From: JBOGEN01 sp050743265
GTDB taxonomy: Bacteria; Actinomycetota; Actinomycetes; JBOGEN01
Reading direction: 5' to 3'
DNA: 47,855 nt
Assembly (NCBI GenBank): GCA_050743265.1
Contig: JBOGEN010000220.1
Coordinates: forward strand, 1-47,855
The notes under the pieces are model-generated. The model did not search any database, had not been told where the DNA came from, and worked only from the letters and a program-made list of their open reading frames with translations. Of the stretch, positions 8,480-17,194 are shown one piece after another (positions within the stretch are counted from its first letter, which is position 1; every line of letters starts with the position of its first letter). The position numbers were made by a program, and so were the translations under genes.

Positions 8480-8489
8480 GCGTCCGGAA

Positions 8490-8504
8490 GGCGCAACTCG
8501 CGCC
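8490..8504. terminator. Small hairpin between convergent mshC and PAC2 genes
   Basis: GGCGC-aactc-GCGCC gives a 5-bp stem in the 41-bp gap between the two stops. It could end transcription both ways, but it is short and has no T-tract. Confidence 0.2.
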
Positions 8505-8520
8505 CTCAGCGGGCTGGCTC

Positions 8521-9375
8521 TCAGCCGCCCGGCTCGTCGCCCCGGCGTCGCAGGTAGCGCTCGAACTCCTTGGCGATCGCCTCGCCGCTCGCCTCAGGCA
8601 GCTCGGCCGCGTCCTTCGCCTGCTCCAGCGCCTGCACGTACTCGGCGACCTCGCTGTCCTCCGAGGCCAGCTCGTCGACCCCGCGCTCCCAGGCCCGTGC
8701 CTCCTCGGGCAGATCACCCAGGGGGACGGGCACGTCCAGCATGTCCTCGACGCGGCGGAGCAGCGCCACGGTCGCCTTCGGGCACGGGGGCTGGGCGACG
8801 TAGTGCGGGACCGCGGCCCAGAACGACACCGCGGGCAGGCCGGCGCGGGTGGCCGCCTCCTGGACGACGCCGACGATCCCGGTCGCCCCCTCGTACAGGG
8901 ACGGCTCCAGGCCGAGGCTGGTGACGAGCCCCGGCGTCGAGCCGGCGCCGGTGATCGGCACCGGACGGGTGTGCGGGCAGTCGGCCAGCAGCGCACCGAG
9001 CGTGACGACGGTCTCCACGCCGAGCTCGTGCGCCAGGCCGAGCACCTCGGCGCAGAAGGCCTGCCACCGCATGTTCGGCTCGATCCCCCGGACGAGCACG
9101 ACGTCACGCTGCCGGTCGGGGACCCGGGCCAGGGAGAAGCGGGTGGTGGGCCAGGTGAGCTGGCGCGTGCCGTCCTCGCGTAGGGACACGAGGGGTCGGT
9201 TCACCTGGTAGTCGTAGTAGTCCTCGGGGTCGATCGACGCGAGCGGCCGCGCGCCCCACACCAGCTCCAGGTGCTCGATCGCGCCGGTGGCGGCCTCGCC
9301 CGCGTCGTTCCAGCCCTCGAACGCGGCCACCATGACCGGGTCGATGAGCTCGGGCAGGTCGTCGAGCTCGATCAC
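8521..9375 (-). CDS. PAC2 family protein
   Basis: The 284-residue protein starts at GTG 9375 behind a good GGAGGGAG site. It has the PAC2 hallmarks: VMVAAFEGWNDAGEAATGA near the N-terminus, VLVRGIEPNMRW, VVTLGALLADCPHTRPVPITG, and SFWAAVPHYVAQPPCPKA. PAC2 proteins share a fold with eukaryotic 20S proteasome assembly chaperones, but the bacterial members' role is not established. Their frequent position near actinobacterial proteasome loci (M. tuberculosis Rv2125, from memory) makes an assembly link an attractive but unproven idea. The C-terminal 60 residues are acidic and helical (SEDSEVAEYVQALEQAKDA). Confidence 0.9.
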   Translation of the reverse strand: MIELDDLPELIDPVMVAAFEGWNDAGEAATGAIEHLELVWGARPLASIDPEDYYDYQVNRPLVSLREDGTRQLTWPTTRFSLARVPDRQRDVVLVRGIEPNMRWQAFCAEVLGLAHELGVETVVTLGALLADCPHTRPVPITGAGSTPGLVTSLGLEPSLYEGATGIVGVVQEAATRAGLPAVSFWAAVPHYVAQPPCPKATVALLRRVEDMLDVPVPLGDLPEEARAWERGVDELASEDSEVAEYVQALEQAKDAAELPEASGEAIAKEFERYLRRRGDEPGG

Positions 9376-9415
9376 CCCGTTCTCCCTCCACCCGGCAGGT
9401 GTGCAGACCTCGGCC

Positions 9416-9421
9416 AGCGTA
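9416..9421 (-). promoter_or_regulatory. Putative -10 box (TACGCT) of the PAC2 gene
   Basis: Read on the minus strand, TACGCT would place the transcript start about 34 nt before GTG 9375, leaving room for the GGAGGGAG ribosome site. Confidence 0.3.
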
Positions 9422-9473
9422 CGCCGCCGGGGGGCCGCCCCCGGGCGGACGGCGTACGCGTCAGCCGTTTGCG

Positions 9474-9932
9474 TCAGCGCCCGCTGGTGGTGTGGACGAT
9501 CAGCACGTCGCAGCCGGCCCGGTGGGCCACGTCCGCGGGAACGGAGCCGAGCAGGCGCCCGGCAAGGCTGTTCAGCCCGCGGTTGCCGACCACCACGAGG
9601 TCGGCCTCCTGCTCGAGGGCGAGCTGGGCGAGGACGTCGCCCGGGTCCCCCTCGACCGCGTGGGTGTGCACCGCGTCCGCGCCGGCTCGCCGCGCATGGC
9701 CCTCGGCCTCACGGAGCGTGTCGTCCGCCGGGCTCGCCCCCGCGACCTTGTGCGCCTCCGGGCCCAGCCGGTCCACCGCCTCGGTGAGCGCCCGGCCGGT
9801 CAGCGGGCGGTACGCGCACGCGACGTGCAGCGGCGCTGCGCTGGCCCTGGCCAGCTCGGCGGCACGCTCGACCGCGACGAGCGAGGAGTCGGATCCGTCG
9901 GTGCCGACGAGGACGGACCGGTACTGGGACAC
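9474..9932 (-). CDS. Universal stress protein, ATP-binding type
   Basis: The 152-residue protein from GTG 9932 begins VSQYRSVLVGTDGSDSSLVAVERAAEL, the first strand and helix of UspA domains. It ends with GNRGLNSLAGRLLGSVPADVAH, an intact G-2X-G-9X-G-S ATP-binding motif, then CDVLIVHT. It is a single-domain cytosolic stress protein, probably ATP-binding and dimeric. GTG 9932 is chosen over the longer frame because a GGAGG site lies 7-8 nt upstream, and the USP domain starts there. A TACCGT box at 9964-9969 is a possible promoter. It is divergent from metH. Confidence 0.9.
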   Translation of the reverse strand: MSQYRSVLVGTDGSDSSLVAVERAAELARASAAPLHVACAYRPLTGRALTEAVDRLGPEAHKVAGASPADDTLREAEGHARRAGADAVHTHAVEGDPGDVLAQLALEQEADLVVVGNRGLNSLAGRLLGSVPADVAHRAGCDVLIVHTTSGR

Positions 9933-10044
9933 AGGGGACCTCCGGGTGAGGGCGGGGACGAGCACGGTAGCGCGGGCCGGTTCCCCCGACCGGGTCACGT
10001 CCGGGGAGATCAACGAGCGTGCCCGGGCCGGGGTCACGGCGAGA

Positions 10045-10062
10045 CCCCCCCGGCCTGGGGGG
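10045..10062. other. C/G-tract hairpin between usp and metH
   Basis: Six C, the loop ggcct (after an extra C) and six G can form a 6-bp GC stem just upstream of the putative metH -10 box. It does not resemble a cobalamin, SAM or SAH riboswitch. Its role is unknown. Confidence 0.25.
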
Positions 10063-10071
10063 CCCGGTCAC

Positions 10072-10077
10072 TACAGT
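10072..10077 (+). promoter_or_regulatory. Putative -10 box (TACAGT) of metH
   Basis: TACAGT would start a leader of about 34 nt before ATG 10118. No strong ribosome site is seen in the leader. Confidence 0.35.
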
Positions 10078-10117
10078 GGAGGGTCCCGATACCCGACCGC
10101 CGCCGCTGGGGGCCTGC

Positions 10118-13100
10118 ATGACCGACCGTGCCGACGCGCTCCGCCACGCCCTGCGGGAGAGGGTGATCGTCGCGGACGGCGGGATGGGCACGTCGCTGCA
10201 GGCGTACGACCTCGGGCTCGAGGACTTCGAGGGCCACGAGGGCTGCAACGAGCTGCTCAACGTCACCCGCCCGGACGTGGTCCGGGCGATCCACGACGCC
10301 TACCTCGCCGTCGGTGTGGACTGTGTCGAGACCAACACGTTCGGCGCCAACCTGGGCAATCTGGCCGAGTACGGGATCACCGAGCGCATCCGCGAGCTCG
10401 CCGAGGCCGGCGCCCGGCTGGCCCGGGAGGTCGCCGACGGGTACGCCACCGCAGACCGTCCCCGCTGGGTGCTCGGCTCGGTCGGCCCGGGCACGAAGCT
10501 GCCGACGCTGGGCCACGTCGACTTCGCCTCCCTGCGCGACGCATACGCCTCCGAGGTCGACGGGCTCGTCGCGGGTGGCGCGGACGCCGTGCTCGTCGAG
10601 ACCGCGCAGGACCTGCTCCAGGCCAAGGCGGCGATCATCGGCGCGCGGCGGGCCCTGCGCGCCGCCGGTGCCGACCTGCCCGTGTTCGTGCAGGTGACCG
10701 TCGAGACGACGGGGACCATGCTGCTCGGGTCCGAGATCGGAGCGGCGCTGACCGCGCTGGAGCCGCTCGGCGTCGAGATGATCGGGCTGAACTGTGCCAC
10801 CGGCCCGGCGGAGATGAGCGAGCACCTGCGCCACCTCGCCAAGCATGCGCGTCCGGCGCTGTCCTGCATGCCGAACGCCGGGCTGCCGCAGCTCACGTCG
10901 GACGGGGCGTACTACCCGCTGACCCCCGCCGAGCTCGCCGACGCGCACGACCAGTTCACCCGCGAGCACGGCCTCTCGCTGGTGGGCGGGTGCTGCGGGA
11001 CGACGCCCGAGCACCTGCGCCAGGTCGTCGAGCGGGTCGGCGGGCGCGAGGTCGTCGCCCGGCGTCCTCGTCCCGAGGCGGGCGCGGCCAGCCTTTATGC
11101 GCACGTGCCCTTCCGGCAGGACACCTCGTACCTCTCGATCGGCGAGCGCACGAACGCGAACGGGTCGAAGGCGTTCCGCGAGGCGATGCTCGAGGGCCGC
11201 TGGGACGACTGCATCGAGATCGCCCGGGGCCAGACCCGCGACGGCGCCCACCTGCTCGACCTGTGCATCGACTACGTGGGGCGCGACGGCGTCGCCGACA
11301 TGCGCGCCGCGGCCGGCAGGTTCGCCACCGCCTCGACGCTGCCGCTGGTGCTCGACTCCACCGAGCCGGCGGTGATCGAGGCCGGCCTCGAGCTGCTCGG
11401 CGGCCGTGCGCTGGTCAACTCGGTGAACTACGAGGACGGGGACGGGCCCGAGTCCCGCATGGCCCGGCTCATGCCGGTGATCCGCGAGCACGGGGCCGCG
11501 GTCATCGCGCTCACCATCGACGAGGAGGGCCAGGCCAGGACCGCCGACTGGAAGGTCCGCGTCGCCACCCGGCTGGTCGAGGACCTCACAGGGAACTACG
11601 GCATGCGGGTGGCCGACATCGTGCTCGACACGCTCACCTTCCCGATCGCCACCGGTCAGGAGGAGACGCGCCGCGACGCCCTGGAGACGCTCGAGGCGAT
11701 CCGCGAGGTCAAGCGCCGGTTCCCGGACGTGCAGACCACGCTCGGGGTGTCCAACGTCTCCTTCGGGCTGAACCCGGCCGCCCGCATGGTGCTCAACTCG
11801 GTGTTCCTGCACGAGGCCGTGCAGGCCGGGCTCGACTCGGCGATCGTGCACGCCTCGAAGATCCTTCCGATGACGAAGATCCCCGACGATCAGCGCCAGG
11901 TCGCGCTCGACCTCGTGTACGACAGGCGCCGGGACGGCTACGACCCGCTGTCGACGTTCCTCGACCTGTTCGAGGGTGTGGACGCGGCGAGCATCCGCGA
12001 GTCCCGCGCCGAGGAGCTCGCGGGGCTCCCGCTGGGTGAGCGGCTGCGCCGCCGCATCATCGACGGCGAGCGCAACGGCCTTGAGGCCGACCTCGACGAG
12101 GCCCTGGAGACCCGCCCGGCCCTGGACATCGTCAACGTGGAGCTGCTCGAGGGCATGAAGGTCGTCGGCGAGCTGTTCGGCTCCGGCCAGATGCAGCTGC
12201 CTTTCGTGCTGCAGTCCGCCGAGGTGATGAAGACCGCGGTCGCTCACCTCGAGCCGCACATGGAGAAGGCCGACGAGGGCGGCAAGGGCACGATCGTGCT
12301 GGCCACCGTCAAGGGCGACGTGCACGACATCGGCAAGAACCTCGTCGACATCATCATGAGCAACAACGGCTACTCGGTCGTCAACCTCGGCATCAAGCAG
12401 CCCGTCTCGGCGATCCTCGAGGCGGCCAAGGACCACCGGGCCGACCTCGTCGGCATGTCCGGGCTGCTCGTCAAGTCGACCGTGGTGATGAAGGAGAACC
12501 TGCTCGAGATGAACTCGCGCGGGATGGCGTCCGACCTGCCCGTGCTTCTCGGCGGGGCCGCGCTCACCCGCTCGTACGTCGAGCAGGACCTCGCCGAGAT
12601 CTTCGACGGCGAGGTCCGCTACGCCCGCGACGCGTTCGAGGGGCTCCGGCTGATGGATGCGTTCATGGCGGTCAAGCGGGGGGAGAAGGGCGCGGAGCTG
12701 CCCGCGCTGCGCCCCCGCCGTGTCGCCGCGTCCACCCCGAAGGAGACCCCGCCGGAGGAGATGCCCGCCCGCTCCGACGTGGCCCGGGACAACCCGGTGC
12801 CCACCCCGCCGTTCTGGGGGGACCGGGTCGTCAAGGGCGTCCCGCTCGCCGACTACGCCTCCTGGCTGGACGAGCGCGCCACGTTCATGGGCCAGTGGGG
12901 GCTGCGTGGCTCACGCGCCAAGGACGGCCCCAGCTACGCCGACCTGGTCGAGACCGAGGGACGTCCCCGGCTGCGGATGTGGCTGGAGCGGATGCAGACG
13001 GACAGCCTGCTCGAGGCGGCCGTGGTCTACGGCTACTTCCCCTGCGTGAGCAAGGGCGACGACCTCGTCGTGCTCGGCGAGGACGGGGCCGAGCGCACCC

Positions 13101-13591
13101 GGTTCACGTTCCCGCGGCAGCGCCGCGACCGGCACCTGTGCCTCGCGGACTTCTTCCGCTCGGAGGAGTCCGGCGAGACCGACGTGGTCGGGTTCCACCT
13201 CGTCACCATGGGCCCCCGGATCAGCGAGGCCACCGCCGCGCTGTTCGCCGAGAACAAGTACCGCGAGTACCTCGAGCTGCACGGCCTGTCCGTCCAGCTC
13301 ACCGAGGCGCTCGCCGAGTACTGGCACGCACGGGTGCGGGCCGAGCTCGGCATGAACGCCGAGGACTCCGACGACCTGGACGCGATCTTCCGGCAGGGCT
13401 ACCGGGGCTCGCGCTACTCGTTCGGCTACCCGGCCTGCCCGGACCTCGAGGACCGGGCGAAGATCGTGCAGCTGCTCAAGCCGGAGCGGATCGGCGTCAC
13501 CCTCTCCGAGGAGTTCCAGCTCGACCCCGAGCAGTCCACCGACGCGCTCATCGCCCACCACCCCGACGCGAAGTACTTCAACGCCAAGTGA
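10118..13591 (+). CDS. metH: Cobalamin-dependent methionine synthase MetH
   Basis: The 1157-residue protein has all four MetH modules. The homocysteine/zinc domain has Cys226 (GLNCATGP) and Cys292-Cys293 (GGCCGT). The methyltetrahydrofolate domain starts at YLSIGERTNANGSKAF. The B12 domain carries GDVHDIGKN, with lower-ligand His736, preceded by a four-helix cap. The C-terminal S-adenosylmethionine reactivation domain has YSFGYPACPDLEDR. It methylates homocysteine to methionine in the cytosol using methylcobalamin. ATG 10118 is chosen because homology begins at TDRADALR; the open frame extends 33 codons further upstream without support. The length fits the 1150-1250 family range. Its stop overlaps the GTG of the following HAD gene. 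Confidence 0.97.
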   Translation: MTDRADALRHALRERVIVADGGMGTSLQAYDLGLEDFEGHEGCNELLNVTRPDVVRAIHDAYLAVGVDCVETNTFGANLGNLAEYGITERIRELAEAGARLAREVADGYATADRPRWVLGSVGPGTKLPTLGHVDFASLRDAYASEVDGLVAGGADAVLVETAQDLLQAKAAIIGARRALRAAGADLPVFVQVTVETTGTMLLGSEIGAALTALEPLGVEMIGLNCATGPAEMSEHLRHLAKHARPALSCMPNAGLPQLTSDGAYYPLTPAELADAHDQFTREHGLSLVGGCCGTTPEHLRQVVERVGGREVVARRPRPEAGAASLYAHVPFRQDTSYLSIGERTNANGSKAFREAMLEGRWDDCIEIARGQTRDGAHLLDLCIDYVGRDGVADMRAAAGRFATASTLPLVLDSTEPAVIEAGLELLGGRALVNSVNYEDGDGPESRMARLMPVIREHGAAVIALTIDEEGQARTADWKVRVATRLVEDLTGNYGMRVADIVLDTLTFPIATGQEETRRDALETLEAIREVKRRFPDVQTTLGVSNVSFGLNPAARMVLNSVFLHEAVQAGLDSAIVHASKILPMTKIPDDQRQVALDLVYDRRRDGYDPLSTFLDLFEGVDAASIRESRAEELAGLPLGERLRRRIIDGERNGLEADLDEALETRPALDIVNVELLEGMKVVGELFGSGQMQLPFVLQSAEVMKTAVAHLEPHMEKADEGGKGTIVLATVKGDVHDIGKNLVDIIMSNNGYSVVNLGIKQPVSAILEAAKDHRADLVGMSGLLVKSTVVMKENLLEMNSRGMASDLPVLLGGAALTRSYVEQDLAEIFDGEVRYARDAFEGLRLMDAFMAVKRGEKGAELPALRPRRVAASTPKETPPEEMPARSDVARDNPVPTPPFWGDRVVKGVPLADYASWLDERATFMGQWGLRGSRAKDGPSYADLVETEGRPRLRMWLERMQTDSLLEAAVVYGYFPCVSKGDDLVVLGEDGAERTRFTFPRQRRDRHLCLADFFRSEESGETDVVGFHLVTMGPRISEATAALFAENKYREYLELHGLSVQLTEALAEYWHARVRAELGMNAEDSDDLDAIFRQGYRGSRYSFGYPACPDLEDRAKIVQLLKPERIGVTLSEEFQLDPEQSTDALIAHHPDAKYFNAK

Positions 13592-14289
13592 GCCACGTGA
13601 GTCCCTCCCCGCGCGTCGGCTCCACCCGTCCCGAGGGCGTCCTGCTCGACATGGACGGCCTGCTCGTCGACACCGAGCCGGTCTGGTTCGCCGTCGAGAG
13701 CGAGGTGGCCGCCCGGCTCGGCGGCCCGTGGACGCCCGAGCACCAGCAGGCGCTGCTCGGCTCCTCGCTGCCCGCGGCGGCCGGGTACATGCTCGAGATC
13801 TCGGGGGCGGGCGTCGCGACCGAGACCGTGCAGGGCTGGCTGCTCGACGGGATGGCCCAGCGCCTGCGTGACGGCCCTCCGGCGCTGCTGCCCGGGGCGG
13901 CCGACCTGCTCGCCGGGATCGGCGCCGCGGACCTGCCCTGCGCGCTCGTGTCGTCCTCGTACCGCGTGCTGATGGACACCGTGGTCGCCGGGCTGCGGGC
14001 GTCCCTCGGGGCTCTGCCGTTCCACATCACGGTCGCCGGGGACGAGGTCACGCACCGCAAGCCCCACCCGGAGCCGTACCTGGCCGCCGCGGCCGCGCTC
14101 GGCGCGGACCCGGCCCGCTGCGTCGTCCTGGAGGACTCGCCGACCGGGGTCGCGTCGGCCGAGGCGGCCGGATGCGCCGTCGTCGTCGTGCCCAGCCTGG
14201 TCCCGGTGGGCCCGGGGCCCCGGCGGGACGTCCTGGTCTCGCTCCGGGACCTGGACTGGGCGGACGTCGGCGTCCTGCTGGCCTCCTGA
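13588..14289 (+). CDS. HAD-superfamily phosphatase (beta-phosphoglucomutase-like)
   Basis: The 233-residue protein has HAD motif I VLLDMDGLLVDTEP (DxD nucleophile pair) and motif II CALVSSSYR. The Lys motif is in HRKPHPEPYLAAA, and motif IV in CVVLEDSPTGVASAEAAG. A helical cap lies between motifs I and II. It is a small-molecule phosphatase or phosphomutase of subfamily IA; the substrate is unknown. GTG 13588 overlaps the metH stop (GTGA), so it is co-translated with metH, and a second GTG three codons on is also possible. A metH-HAD pair is common in actinobacteria; a repair or house-cleaning role for a metabolite of that pathway is only a guess. Confidence 0.9.
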   Translation: MSHVSPSPRVGSTRPEGVLLDMDGLLVDTEPVWFAVESEVAARLGGPWTPEHQQALLGSSLPAAAGYMLEISGAGVATETVQGWLLDGMAQRLRDGPPALLPGAADLLAGIGAADLPCALVSSSYRVLMDTVVAGLRASLGALPFHITVAGDEVTHRKPHPEPYLAAAAALGADPARCVVLEDSPTGVASAEAAGCAVVVVPSLVPVGPGPRRDVLVSLRDLDWADVGVLLAS

Positions 14290-14432
14290 CCTGCCCCAAC
14301 GCCATCACGGAGCGTCACCACGGCCCGGCGTCGTGCCCCGGCGGGGCTGCCGGACATCTCCCGCGGGTCAGGGTCGGGTTGCGACTTCGTATCACTTGGC
14401 GGTCCTGACCTGGATGATCGCCCAGGCCTGGC

Positions 14433-14438
14433 TAGGGT
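14433..14438 (+). promoter_or_regulatory. Putative -10 box (TAGGGT) of the peptide ABC operon
   Basis: TAGGGT lies 98 nt before ATG 14537 and would give a leader of about 90 nt. The 247-bp gap from 14290 to 14536 contains only this box, small dyads and the ribosome site. Confidence 0.4.
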
Positions 14439-14499
14439 GCCGTGGCTGACAGGGAGGCGACGGGCGGACCGTCCGGGTCGTCGCGTGCGGACAACGTCG

Positions 14500-14513
14500 A
14501 GGCCGAAAGGCCT
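14500..14513 (+). other. Leader hairpin with GAAA tetraloop
   Basis: AGGCC-GAAA-GGCCT is a 5-bp stem closed by a GNRA tetraloop, 23 nt before the start codon and just ahead of the GGTGGAGG ribosome site. It may shape translation of the binding protein. Confidence 0.35.
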
Positions 14514-14536
14514 TGGGACAGACAAGGTGGAGGCTC

Positions 14537-16093
14537 ATGCGCAGAGGCAACAAGGTCGGCCTCGTGGCTACCATCAGTGCGCTGGCGGTCGTGGCCGCCG
14601 GATGCGGTGGGAGCGACGACGGCGGAGCCAGCGGTGACCGCCTCGCCGTGGGCACGACAGACAAGGTCATCTCGTTCGACCCGGCGGGCAGCTACGACCA
14701 GGGCTCGTGGACGATCGTCTACAACACGTACCAGAACCTCATGCGCATCGCCCCGGGCGGCACGACCCCCGAGCCGGACGCCGCGAAGTCCTGCGACTTC
14801 GAGAACGACACCACGTACGTGTGCACGCTGCGTGACGGCCTCACGTTCCACGACGGGTCCGACCTCACCGCGGAGGACGTGAAGTTCTCCTTGGAGCGGG
14901 TCGTGAACATCGAGGACCCGAACGGCCCGTCCACGCTGCTCGCGAACATGAAGAGCATCGAGGCGCCGGACGACACCACGGTCCGCATCACGCTCAAGGA
15001 GCCGGACTCGACCTTCCCGTTCGCGCTCACCACCGGCGCCGGGGCGATCGTGCCCTCGGACACCTACCCGGCCGACAAGCTCCAGCCGAGCGACAAGCTC
15101 GTGGGCTCGGGCCCGTACAAGATGGTGGAGTACGAGGACGGCCAGCGACTCGTCCTCGACCCGTTCGACGGGTACAAGGGCCCGGCGCCGATGGAGAACG
15201 AGGGCGCCATCGTCCAGTACTACGCCCAGCCGTCCGCGCTCAAGCTCGCCGTCGAGCAGGCCGACGTGAGCGTCGCGTACCGCAGCCTCTCCCCGACTGA
15301 CGTCGCCGACCTGGAGAAGAACAACGACGTCGAGGTCGTCGAGGGCGAGGGCACCGAGATCCGCTACATCGTCTTCAACGTCAAGCTCGACCCGGCCAAG
15401 AACCTGGCCGTGCGCCAGGCGCTGGCGCAGAGCATCGACCGCCAGTCGATCGCGGACAACGTCTACAACGGCACCGTCAAGCCGCTGTACTCCATGCTCC
15501 CGGAGGGCATCAAGTACGCCCAGCGCAACTTCGCCGACAAGTACGGCGAGCAGCCGGACGTGGATGGCGCCAAGCAGACGCTCCAGAAGGCCGGCGTGAC
15601 CACCCCGGTCGACGTCGAGCTGTGGTGGACGCCGACCCACTACGGCGCGGTGTCGGCGGACGAGTTCACCGAGATCAAGCGCCAGCTGGACGAGACCGGG
15701 CTGTTCAAGGTGACGCTGAAGTCCGCGGAGTGGCAGCAGTACAGCACCGCCTCCACCGAGGACGGGTACGCGACATACCAGCTCGGGTGGTTCCCGGACT
15801 TCCCCGACCCGGACAACTTCGCGTCCCCGTTCTTCGTGGACGGTGGCTTCTACAACAACCACTACTCCAACAAGGAGATGAACGCCCTGATCGCCGAGGA
15901 GCGCAGCACCACCGACCCGGCCGCGCGGGAGAAGGCGTTCACCCGGATCCAGGAGATCGCGGCCGAGGACGTCCCCACGATCCCGCTGTGGCAGGGTAAG
16001 CAGATCGCGGTGACCGGCAAGGACGTCAAGGGCGTCAAGGACACGCTCGACCCGTCCTTCACGTTCCGGATGTACATGGTCAGCCAGGGTTAG
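14537..16093 (+). CDS. Peptide-type ABC importer, substrate-binding lipoprotein
   Basis: The 518-residue protein has a short basic n-region, a hydrophobic core and the lipobox VVAAGC, giving a lipid-anchored Cys after cleavage. The rest matches solute-binding family 5 (DppA/OppA/nickel class): YNTYQNLMRI, CTLRDGLTFHDGSDLTAEDVKFSLERV and GSGPYKMVEYEDGQRLVL. AVRQALAQSIDRQSIADNVYNG and YQLGWFPDFPDPDNF follow. It captures oligopeptides or a similar ligand outside the cell for the permeases that follow. ATG 14537 has a GGTGGAGG site 4-11 nt upstream; the earlier in-frame ATG at 14513 would spoil the signal peptide. A strong stem-loop follows the stop, separating this gene from the permease. Confidence 0.92.
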   Translation: MRRGNKVGLVATISALAVVAAGCGGSDDGGASGDRLAVGTTDKVISFDPAGSYDQGSWTIVYNTYQNLMRIAPGGTTPEPDAAKSCDFENDTTYVCTLRDGLTFHDGSDLTAEDVKFSLERVVNIEDPNGPSTLLANMKSIEAPDDTTVRITLKEPDSTFPFALTTGAGAIVPSDTYPADKLQPSDKLVGSGPYKMVEYEDGQRLVLDPFDGYKGPAPMENEGAIVQYYAQPSALKLAVEQADVSVAYRSLSPTDVADLEKNNDVEVVEGEGTEIRYIVFNVKLDPAKNLAVRQALAQSIDRQSIADNVYNGTVKPLYSMLPEGIKYAQRNFADKYGEQPDVDGAKQTLQKAGVTTPVDVELWWTPTHYGAVSADEFTEIKRQLDETGLFKVTLKSAEWQQYSTASTEDGYATYQLGWFPDFPDPDNFASPFFVDGGFYNNHYSNKEMNALIAEERSTTDPAAREKAFTRIQEIAAEDVPTIPLWQGKQIAVTGKDVKGVKDTLDPSFTFRMYMVSQG

Positions 16094-16106
16094 CGACGGC
16101 ACGGTG

Positions 16107-16141
16107 GGGGGCACCAGCGGTACGACGCCGCTGGTGCCCCC
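16107..16141 (+). other. Strong intercistronic stem-loop after binding-protein gene
   Basis: Two 14-nt arms (16107-16120 and 16128-16141) are perfectly complementary around the loop tacgacg. The hairpin lies 13 nt after the stop of the binding-protein gene and 30 nt before the permease start. There is no T-tract. This looks like a partial terminator or a 3'-end stabiliser that keeps the binding protein in excess over the membrane parts. Confidence 0.7.
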
Positions 16142-16171
16142 TCCCACGTGTCGGACGAAGGAACAGGTGAG

Positions 16172-17194
16172 ATGGCGAGATCCGGTGGATCCCTGCGCAA
16201 CTACGCGCTGACGCGGCTCATGCTCGTGGCCCCCATGGTCCTGATCCTGCTGACCATGGTGTTCGTGCTCATGCGCGTCGCGCCGGGCGACCCGGTCACC
16301 GCCGCCCTCGGCGGGAGGCTGTCCGCCGAGCAGATCGCCGAGCGGCGAGCCGCGGCCGGGTACGACCGACCGATCCTCGCGCAGTACGTCGAGTACCTCG
16401 GGGACGTCCTCACCCTGGACTTCGGGCGCACCGTGACGGACAACCGGCCCGTCACCGACATCCTCCTGGAGAACGGCGGCGCCACCCTCACCCTCACGGT
16501 GGCCTCCATGATCGTCGCCGTCGGCATCGGGCTGCCCCTGGGACTTCTCGCCGGCCGGTTCCGCGACACCGCCGGCGACGGCGCCCTGCGCCTGTTCGGC
16601 GTGATCAGCTACGCCGCGCCGGTGTTCTTCGTGGGCCTCATCGCGCAGCTCGTCTTCGGCAGCACCCTCGGGTGGTTACCGACCTCAGGTGACGCCAGTC
16701 CCACGACGTTCGTGCCTGACGTCACCCATATCCTGCTGCTCGACGCGATCATCGCCGGGGACACGGCGGCCACCGTCGACGTGCTCGAGCACCTCATCCT
16801 GCCCGCCGTGACGCTGGGCCTCCTGGTCACCGGCGTCTTCCTGCGCCTCGTCCGCGTCAACGTCATGCAGTCGCTCAAGGGCGACTACATCGAGGCGGCC
16901 CGGGCGCGCGGCGTCCCCGAGCGTGCCGTGGTCTACCGGCACGCGTTCCGCAACGCCCTCGTCCCCGTCGTCACCGTCATGGGCCTGCAGGCCGCGCTGC
17001 TCCTCTCCGGAGCCGTCCTCACCGAGGAGACGTTCAACTGGCCGGGCTTGGGGAGCGAGCTCATCGACTACCTCAACAACCGCGACTACACGGCGGTGCA
17101 GGGCATCATCACCGTCTTCGCCCTGGTCGTCGTCGTGATCAGCCTGCTCATCGACTTCGTCAACGCGCTCGTCGACCCGAGGGTCCGGTACTGA
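16172..17194 (+). CDS. Peptide-type ABC importer permease (DppB-like)
   Basis: This 340-residue membrane protein has about six helices. The N-terminal TM LMLVAPMVLILLTMVFVLMRVAPGDP ends in the APGDP motif of DppB permeases. The EAA cytoplasmic loop IEAARARGVPERAVVYRHAFRNALVPV contacts the ATPase. A periplasmic insert of about 25 residues (PTSGDASPTTFVPDVTHILL) is present. ATG 16172 is preferred because AAGGA lies 9 nt upstream; GTG 16148 would add eight residues. It shares an ATGA overlap with the next permease, so the two are translationally coupled. Confidence 0.92.
   Translation: MARSGGSLRNYALTRLMLVAPMVLILLTMVFVLMRVAPGDPVTAALGGRLSAEQIAERRAAAGYDRPILAQYVEYLGDVLTLDFGRTVTDNRPVTDILLENGGATLTLTVASMIVAVGIGLPLGLLAGRFRDTAGDGALRLFGVISYAAPVFFVGLIAQLVFGSTLGWLPTSGDASPTTFVPDVTHILLLDAIIAGDTAATVDVLEHLILPAVTLGLLVTGVFLRLVRVNVMQSLKGDYIEAARARGVPERAVVYRHAFRNALVPVVTVMGLQAALLLSGAVLTEETFNWPGLGSELIDYLNNRDYTAVQGIITVFALVVVVISLLIDFVNALVDPRVRY

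Noticed and set aside
9960..10117. Riboswitch upstream of metH (cobalamin, SAM or SAH)
   Set aside because: The 185-bp gap to usp shows only a small C/G hairpin and a -10 box. I see no B12-box or conserved SAH/SAM core.
10034..12436. 800-codon minus-strand open frame inside metH
   Set aside because: metH is certain on the plus strand; the antisense product has no recognisable motif.
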